Positions 57,966 to 64,000 of a stretch of DNA of 64,000 nt are shown piece after piece; positions within the stretch are counted from its first letter, which is position 1; the number at the start of each line of letters is the position of its first letter. Both the position numbers and the translations under genes were made by a program. Under the pieces are notes generated by a model. The model had not been told where the DNA came from and did not search any database. It saw nothing but the letters and a program-made list of their open reading frames with translations. This stretch comes from Cladorrhinum sp. PSN259. Lineage: Eukaryota > Ascomycota > Sordariomycetes > Sordariales > Podosporaceae. The DNA is taken from NCBI GenBank assembly GCA_033725935.1, contig MU867134.1, positions 83,063 through 147,062 on the forward strand, read 5' to 3'.

Positions 57966-60710
57966 TTACACCATGACATAATCATCCCAATCCTCTCCAT
58001 CATCCACGCTCGTATCCTCAGTACCAGCAACACTCTTCGTATCATTGTCCTTGACAGCAACCTTCGGGTCACGTCTCTCAATAATGTCCTTAACCTGAGC
58101 CCAGACTTCGTGTCCCTTGGCGGAGCCCTCAGACCGTCCGTCCGCCGACCAAATCTCCATCACCGCATTCTTCAACTCAGCCTCCACACCCAGCACACCC
58201 AATCTCTTCACCCTGTCCTCCACGGGAATCTTCGAGTTGGTAACAATATCCATCACGATATCCTTGCTGTCGCACCACATCTCAGCTCGATGCAGAGTGT
58301 CAAAGACATGTTTCTTGATATTGACCGGATCAAGTTGCAATTCCTCCCCGAGGCAAATCTCGAATGGAAGCTCCACCCCATGGCGCGTCAAGGTGGTGCA
58401 GCCCTCACCGTTATTGCGGTACTCGTACCGCTGAGGAGTGCGACCACGCAGAACCGTTTCATCAGTAATGGTGACACCAATGAGCTTGATCTTCAATCTC
58501 CAACTTCGGTCCTTCCCTGACGGCTTAGACTCGGGTCCAATCCTCAAAAGTCCTTCCTTTTGCTTCCAGGTGATTGGAATCCGATTATACGAGTTCAAGG
58601 CGGGACGAGTGCCCGTTTTGGAAGACTCCGTTGATTCCTCGACCAACTCGAAACTCGCATCGGCCCCCACAACTAGACAAATTTCAAAATCTGAGCAATA
58701 ATGGCTTGGATTTTGACCGAGCTCATTCTCAGCAAGCCGACCGGCATCTCTATTATCTAGGAGAATTATGCTTCCTTCCTTTGCAAGAATCGGGATTTTA
58801 TCCAGCGTTCTGTGTATGCGGACGTATCGACCTCCGTCATAGACAATATGAGGGCTGAAGAGACTCACATACCGTCCATCCGGGAGCCAGGCGCGGACGC
58901 TGCCCATGAGCGTCGCGGCATTGGTTGGGCTGGTGATTGGTGCGGCGATGAGTTCCGAACCAAAGTAATACTGATTTGGGACGGTGTATGCTTCCTCCTC
59001 CTTGTGGTTCCAGTACATGGGCTGGATGAGGGGCTCATTCTCGTGGCTGGCTCGAATATTCATGGTGTAGAGATATGGAATGAAACGGTGTCGGAGAACA
59101 AGGAACTCCTTCATGATGTGGCAAGCCTGGGTTTCAAAGTTCCAGGGCTCTTTTGAGTTCCAAGGACTTTTGGTGGAATGGAGCCTGAGAATTGGGGAGA
59201 AGCATCCAAGCTGAACCCAGCGAACAGTCAGCTCATTGGAGTGCCATCCACCAAAAAAGCCTCCAATATCGTGACTCCACCAACCGTACCCGATGTTAGA
59301 AGCTGTGGCGGTGAACTCTGGTTGGAAGTCCAGGCCGGCCCACGTTATTTGAGTGTCACCGGAGAATCCGATTGGGTATCTGTGTGAACCTGCGCCGGCG
59401 TATCGAGAGAATGTGATGGGATGCTCAATCGTCTTGATGCTTCTCTGGCTTGTGAGATAGTGGTAGTGATTTAGAACCCAGAGAGGGTCAACGCCAGGAA
59501 GTTTTGAGTCTTTGCCCTGCTGCCAGTCAATCCACCAAAAGTCGACTCCTTGTTTCTCGAGATTGGCCTTGAGCACGTCAAAATAGACGTCCAAGAACTC
59601 TCGGCTGGTACAATCAAACGGAATTGGTTCTTCATTGGAGGTGTCGTGGTTTAAAGCCTTGGCGACCTCTTTGTACTGGTCCTCAAATGCCCGAATACCG
59701 TCGGCTGGATGATCGTTGAGGGCGACTTTGAGACCACGCCTGTGCAAGTACTCGATAAACTTTTCGGGATCCTTAAAAAGGTCACGATTCCAGCTATATC
59801 CAGTCCAACCTGATCCATACTTTTCTGGAATTTTGACCTTGTGCCAGTCCATGTCGATAATCGCAACGCTGAGCGGGATCTTCTCTTCGCCGAACCGAGC
59901 AACCAGCGCCTCATACTCTTTGTCCGAGTACTCGTGCCAACGAGACCACCAATTTCCTAGAGCCCACCGAGGAAGAACCGGCTGATTGCCTGAAAGGCGA
60001 TAAAAGTCTCTGATGGCGGCCTTGTGGTCACCGTTGTAGGCAAACAGGTAGCCGTCGATCCGCCCCGGTTTGCGAGTGGCAATCCATCCATCCTCAAATA
60101 GCATGGATCCACTATCATCGAGAACAGCATAAGGCTTCTTGGAAAGAACACCAGGTTCTAGGTCAATACGTCCCCATGCATTATCCAACGTTCTCGCGGT
60201 GCCTCCCAGATCACCGTAGCTTTTGCCGTCATATTGCCAGATGTCATTGGCAACCTTGACAGAGAGACCCTCGAATGAGAATCTCTTCTTGTCGTAACTC
60301 AGTCGAAGAGACTCGGTGATGATGGCTAATCGATCTTCCTTATCCACGACGGCGAACGTGGGAGAGTCAAAGTTGCGAAAGAGAGCAAATGTGGAGGCCC
60401 GATCCTCAAAGCCACCGTCTTCGGACCATTCGAACCTGATCAGTCTCGTCGTCAAGACGCTGAAACGGTAATGTCCGTCCTGGGCGGGGCCGGCGATGAT
60501 GGCCTTTGGGTTTGTGGTTGGGTCGCACAGAAAAGAGTACCGGCTGGGTAGTGTAGCACCAGTGGCCGGAGGTGGTGGAGGAGGAGGAGGAGAAGATCGG
60601 TCGGGTATCGGCTTGGGCTTGGACAGTTTTGGGGCATTGTCCGAGTTGGTTAGCTGGGGCGGTGCGGCACTTGAACGGCTGGGTTTATTCAGGAATCTGA
60701 GTGCCGACAT
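57966..60710 (-). CDS. GH31 glycosidase, cytosolic (alpha-glucosidase/alpha-xylosidase type)
   Basis: 914 residues, intronless, no signal peptide, so probably intracellular. The N terminus is disordered with a run of eight Pro (41-48). GH31 hallmarks: ALGNWWSRWHEYSDKEYEAL, IIDMDWHKVK (substrate site), VDFWWIDWQQG with nucleophile D395, and GFSGDTQITWAG with acid/base D452, then WWSHDIGGFFGG. The IDWQQ variant of the usual D-x-N-E nucleophile block, together with the lack of a secretion signal, sets it apart from the secreted maltases and resembles bacterial-type GH31. The C-terminal ~200 residues form an extra region ending in an acidic tail. Substrate not deducible; alpha-glucosides or nigerose/xylose conjugates are possible. 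Four Cre1-type motifs lie 110-190 bp upstream. Confidence 0.93.
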   Translation of the reverse strand: MSALRFLNKPSRSSAAPPQLTNSDNAPKLSKPKPIPDRSSPPPPPPPPATGATLPSRYSFLCDPTTNPKAIIAGPAQDGHYRFSVLTTRLIRFEWSEDGGFEDRASTFALFRNFDSPTFAVVDKEDRLAIITESLRLSYDKKRFSFEGLSVKVANDIWQYDGKSYGDLGGTARTLDNAWGRIDLEPGVLSKKPYAVLDDSGSMLFEDGWIATRKPGRIDGYLFAYNGDHKAAIRDFYRLSGNQPVLPRWALGNWWSRWHEYSDKEYEALVARFGEEKIPLSVAIIDMDWHKVKIPEKYGSGWTGYSWNRDLFKDPEKFIEYLHRRGLKVALNDHPADGIRAFEDQYKEVAKALNHDTSNEEPIPFDCTSREFLDVYFDVLKANLEKQGVDFWWIDWQQGKDSKLPGVDPLWVLNHYHYLTSQRSIKTIEHPITFSRYAGAGSHRYPIGFSGDTQITWAGLDFQPEFTATASNIGYGWWSHDIGGFFGGWHSNELTVRWVQLGCFSPILRLHSTKSPWNSKEPWNFETQACHIMKEFLVLRHRFIPYLYTMNIRASHENEPLIQPMYWNHKEEEAYTVPNQYYFGSELIAAPITSPTNAATLMGSVRAWLPDGRYVSLFSPHIVYDGGRYVRIHRTLDKIPILAKEGSIILLDNRDAGRLAENELGQNPSHYCSDFEICLVVGADASFELVEESTESSKTGTRPALNSYNRIPITWKQKEGLLRIGPESKPSGKDRSWRLKIKLIGVTITDETVLRGRTPQRYEYRNNGEGCTTLTRHGVELPFEICLGEELQLDPVNIKKHVFDTLHRAEMWCDSKDIVMDIVTNSKIPVEDRVKRLGVLGVEAELKNAVMEIWSADGRSEGSAKGHEVWAQVKDIIERRDPKVAVKDNDTKSVAGTEDTSVDDGEDWDDYVMV

Positions 60711-61595
60711 GGTGCAAGCTTTTCCGGATCCTCTGCATGGGATGATAGGTAGTGGTTTGTGTTGGGCAGGTGCAGCTCCAGGTTGAGTGAGGGTGAGATG
60801 CCTGGTCAGCTGTTAAACAGCCCCACTGGCCACTGTTGCGGTCAGCTGTCTGCTGGGGATTCCCTGTCCAATCACCTCTTGGGGGGACCCCACAGCGGGG
60901 TCTGCCAAGTATCTGTGACGGGATTCCCCGCGCAACCCCATCGGACCCAATTCTCTTCTTTTGGTCTGGGCTTGGGAAGCTGATTAGCAGCGGAATATCA
61001 CTTTCACATGTGGTTGCATTAGAAGACATGCCGACCCGGTCTTCACAAGGCAGCTTCCAGGTTCAGGTAAAGTCAACGGTAACGCGATCAGTGTGCACAC
61101 ATTTGTGATGATCTGAGAACGTTGTGTACCATCACCTCCTAAAGGAGGGCCCTTGGCTATCCAAGATGAAAACTGCAAGCTTTCGCCGGGAATAATAAAT
61201 GGTCTGTCACACATGAAATACATAGAAAGCAGATGAGGTATGTTGTTGACTGTGATAAGTGAGAGGGAAAAAATTGGGACACTGCGTCATGTTTGCCGAA
61301 TCGGCACCGATTAACTGGGTCTTGGCGTCAAGAGAGCGGTCGCCCCAGGAAAGCTCGGCATCCAAGTACCGCCTTCCGCCATTAATCTTCAAGCACTACG
61401 GGCGTATGCCTGATTGTAATAGAAAGTGGAAGCTTAATCGAGTGGAGATCATCCCATTTTCAAGTTTTCTAAGATGCGAGGGATCAACAAAATCCGATCT
61501 CGTCTGGACATTGCGTCCACATACATGTACAAGAAGACGACTTGTCGCCCACTTTCCTGCGCATCTGATACCATCAAAGTGCAGAGAAAACGACG
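60711..61595. other. Divergent promoter region, GH31 and MFS genes
   Basis: 885 bp. Contains the Cre1-type motif cluster (60821-60900) within an inverted repeat. No coding sequence identified. Confidence 0.5.
60821..60902. promoter_or_regulatory. Cluster of CreA/Cre1 consensus sites with GACCCC/GGGGTC inverted repeat
   Basis: SYGGRG matches at 60821-60826 (minus), 60853-60858 (CTGGGG, plus), 60888-60893 (minus) and 60895-60900 (GCGGGG, plus). The last two lie inside GACCCC-ACAGC-GGGGTC (60886-60902). CreA/Cre1 mediates glucose repression of glycosidase genes in ascomycetes; regulation here is inferred. Confidence 0.4.
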
Positions 61596-63206
61596 ATGAA
61601 TTCGACTGAACATGACCAGGGGCAGCATGCTCATTTGGAGCATGAGAAACAAGAGCAGCGAGCAACCACAGGGGAACCCCCCAGCGAACTCCCCACATCT
61701 ACTCCAGACCAACATGACAACCCTCCTCCGTACTCGATATACTCAACCTGGACGAAGCGATGGATTGTCTTGGCCGCATCCATCAGCGCCTTCTTCTCGC
61801 CACTAACGGCACAAATCTACCTCCCAGCTCTGACTGTCCTCGCCGAGGACTTCTCCGTCAGTGATGCCAAGATCAACCTAACAGTCACAACCTACATGGT
61901 CTTCCAAGGGGTCACTCCCATGTTTATCGGGGGCTTCGCAGACGCAGCTGGCCGTCGGCCAGCCTACGTGATCTGCTTCTTCATATATATTGCCGCCAAC
62001 ATCGGACTGGCGCTCAGCAACACATACGCATCCCTTCTCATCGTCCGGTGTCTTCAGTCCGCCGGCTCAGCTGCTACCGTCGCACTCTGTCAGGCCGTGG
62101 TAGCCGACATCGTCACGAGCGCCGAACGAGGACAATACATTGGCATCACAGTTCTCCCCGTCGTGCTGGCCCCAAGCCTGGGACCCGTCATAGGAGGTCT
62201 CCTCTCCGAATTCCTCGGTTGGCGTTGGATATTCTGGTTTCTCGCTATAATCGCGGCTGTCAATCTACTTTTCATGTTACTGTTCTTCCCGGAGACGTGT
62301 CGGCTAATAGTAGGCGACGGCTCTATTCGTCCCCATCCCATTTACCGCACGTTCTGGTCGATGATCAAGCCTAGACGCTCATCATCAGACCTCGCGGGCA
62401 TTCCTTCCCAACAGACCTCAGCCTCGGCCAATCGCCCGCCAGCATTCTCGATACGTCCTCTACTAACCTCTCTGAGACTTTTGATTACCAACTACGAACT
62501 TCTCCTCCTTCTTCTTCACTCCGGCCTGATATTCGCGGGCTTTTACGGACTCTCCACCGCTCTCCCCTCCCAATTCCATGCACTATACCCATCCCTGACA
62601 GACGTAGAGATTGGCCTTCTCTATCTCCCACTAGCGGGCGGATCCATAGCAGCCGCTTTCGTCTGCGGACCAGCACTAGGGTACAATTACAAACGGCATG
62701 CCCGCAAACTCGGGCTCGGCGAGGTCGATAACTCGAGACAGATCGACCTTACCGCCACCAAGTTCCCCATAGAGAAAGCAAGACTGGAAGTTGGGGTTCC
62801 CTTGATGGTGTTATGCACGGCAGTGATGTTGGCCTGGGGTTGGGCGGTCGAGTACAGTGGTGGATTAGCGGCACCGTGCGTACTCATGTTTCTGTTCGGG
62901 GTAGGAATGATTGGGTTCATGAACACCGCAAATGCTTTGACTGTTGATATCTGTCCTGGGAATGCTGGTGCTGCTGTTGCGGCTGGAAATCTGACGAGGT
63001 GTCTACTTGGTGCGGGTGCCAGTGCGATGATTGTTCCGATGATTGAAAAGATGGGAGCCGGGTGGGCGTATACTTTGCTTGCCGGGTTGTATGTGGCTGT
63101 CAGTCCGTTGTTGTGGTTAATCATGAGGAATGGCATGAGGTGGAGAGCCGAATGGGAGAAGAAAGAAGAGGAGAAGAGGGTGAAGAGACAGGAGGTGGCG
63201 CAGTAG
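61596..63206 (+). CDS. MFS transporter, DHA1 drug:H+ antiporter / quinidine-resistance-like
   Basis: 536 residues, intronless, start ATG 61596 (cgacgATGAAT). A hydrophilic N-terminal tail of ~50 residues ends with a PPPYSIYS segment (PPPY, potential Rsp5/arrestin recognition). Twelve hydrophobic segments follow in two groups of six, with a cytosolic loop (~230-285). Motif A is FIGGFADAAGRRPAY between TM2 and TM3; LPVVLAPSLGPVIGGLLSEF is the antiporter motif C region in TM5, placing it among 12-TM drug:H+ antiporters, close to fungal Qdr/Tpo-type transporters. Other signatures: WRWIFWFLAIIAAVNLLFML and ANALTVDICPGNAGAAVAAG. Plasma-membrane export of a small toxic or secondary metabolite is likely; the substrate is unknown. 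Confidence 0.94.
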   Translation: MNSTEHDQGQHAHLEHEKQEQRATTGEPPSELPTSTPDQHDNPPPYSIYSTWTKRWIVLAASISAFFSPLTAQIYLPALTVLAEDFSVSDAKINLTVTTYMVFQGVTPMFIGGFADAAGRRPAYVICFFIYIAANIGLALSNTYASLLIVRCLQSAGSAATVALCQAVVADIVTSAERGQYIGITVLPVVLAPSLGPVIGGLLSEFLGWRWIFWFLAIIAAVNLLFMLLFFPETCRLIVGDGSIRPHPIYRTFWSMIKPRRSSSDLAGIPSQQTSASANRPPAFSIRPLLTSLRLLITNYELLLLLLHSGLIFAGFYGLSTALPSQFHALYPSLTDVEIGLLYLPLAGGSIAAAFVCGPALGYNYKRHARKLGLGEVDNSRQIDLTATKFPIEKARLEVGVPLMVLCTAVMLAWGWAVEYSGGLAAPCVLMFLFGVGMIGFMNTANALTVDICPGNAGAAVAAGNLTRCLLGAGASAMIVPMIEKMGAGWAYTLLAGLYVAVSPLLWLIMRNGMRWRAEWEKKEEEKRVKRQEVAQ

Positions 63207-64000
63207 AGTGACATAAGTTGGGATGATTTGCAGGAAGATTATTTGAAGTTAGACACACGGTTGCAGACAGTAGTACGTTTTGAAACATAAGGGCTCAACA
63301 TAGCTGGAGAAAAAGAGAAATCTCTTCCCTTTTTGTTAACTGACATGGCCCTTCTATCCAAGTCAGAGTTTGGACGGTTGCAGAAATTCTTCATAAAAAC
63401 TAGAAAGAAGCTTGAGTCGAGAGGAATTGAGCATTATCTCTACCAATTTTTCTTTTAAAAAAATCATTTGGCACAATCTTCCGGTGGTTAGTCTGCCTGC
63501 CTATTAATTACTTTCGATACAAGACAGTAGTCCGATAGTTGAGAGAAGCATGATCATCCTCCTAACTACCTACCTACATACATACATGTAGCTTCACTTC
63601 ACCACCAGATTTCATCTATACTGAAACCTCCAATCGATTAAAGTGCGTAAGTGACTGATAGTAATATTTGCGCTTTTGTTCGAGATAAAGGTACAGTATT
63701 CATAGGCCCAGTTATTTTCGTTTGGTTACTATTTAATAATTAGGTGGTGGGAAATGGATAAGGGGGGATTGTTGGGAAAACAATTTTTTGTTTAGGGGAC
63801 AATTTAATATCAAATTCAGTCTCTAGGCAAAAACGGAAAAGAAGAAGAAAAAAGAAAAAAAGAAAAAAAAAGGGGGGGGGGGGGGGGGGGGAAAAAATGA
63901 ACGGAGATGGTTAAAAAAGTATTGTTGTGGATAAATTTAAATCGGTAGTTTTTAATGACATAAAGCGGTCCCAATAGAGCTTTTTTAAGTGAAGATTGGC
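63207..64000. other. 3' flank of MFS gene with purine tract and G20 run
   Basis: AT-rich, no coding sequence identified. A-rich/G-rich tract 63836-63898 includes 20 consecutive G (63872-63891). Confidence 0.6.

Overview
The window reads as nuclear DNA of a filamentous ascomycete, most likely a Sordariomycete. The evidence is protein-coding genes on both strands at about one per 2 kb, short introns (50-99 bp) with GT...CTAAC/CTGAC...AG signals, and families typical of that group: HET, HsbA, DUF6594, DUF4419, GFA, DFG5-type GH76, short secreted tyrosinase, and a CBM1-bearing GH6 cellulase. No rRNA, canonical tRNA, CRISPR array or intact transposon is visible. Species and coordinates outside the window cannot be inferred.

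Layout. 0-14 kb: a 5'-truncated coiled-coil protein, a frameshifted HET relic, a secreted DUF7907-like protein, a secreted DUF4419 protein lying between two clusters of one degenerate ~33-bp repeat, two small conserved-looking proteins, and two further coiled-coil or low-complexity proteins. 14-18.5 kb: a divergent pair of a P-loop GTPase and an intron-rich Hsp70/actin-fold ATPase. 18.5-24.7 kb: a gene-poor stretch with a duplicated, broken gene family and a degenerate tRNA-like sequence, ending in a small secreted protein. 24.7-27.4 kb: secreted tyrosinase and a hydrophobic-surface-binding (HsbA) protein. 29-31 kb: a decayed gene and a GNAT acetyltransferase. 31-38.5 kb: a block of secreted products: GH6 cellulase, a very unusual peptidoglycan-targeting multidomain enzyme, a 12-cysteine small secreted protein, and another small secreted protein. 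39-46 kb: DUF6594 membrane protein, an unknown protein, HET protein, double-GFA protein, single-pass membrane protein. 48-64 kb: GH76 mannanase-like cell-wall enzyme, large membrane protein, vacuolar-type M20 carboxypeptidase, mitochondrial-type small protein, alpha/beta hydrolase, cytosolic GH31 glycosidase and a DHA1 drug:H+ antiporter-like MFS transporter.

The strongest candidate for an undescribed system is at 33.9-37.6 kb. An intronless gene encodes a secreted protein with an N-terminal PGRP/amidase-like domain, duplicated peptidoglycan-hydrolase-associated repeats and a C-terminal DUF1906 glycoside-hydrolase-like domain. This architecture is known to me from bacteria, especially actinobacteria. 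It is divergently paired, across about 1 kb, with a secreted protein made of two copies of a six-cysteine module that resembles the module preceding peptidoglycan-hydrolase domains in other fungal proteins. I infer a horizontally acquired anti-bacterial or bacteria-feeding enzyme with an accessory binding protein. That joint function is inference, not shown by the sequence.

Genes were delimited by reading frames plus hand-inferred splice sites. Splice joins preserve frame in every spliced gene listed, but none is confirmed by transcript data.
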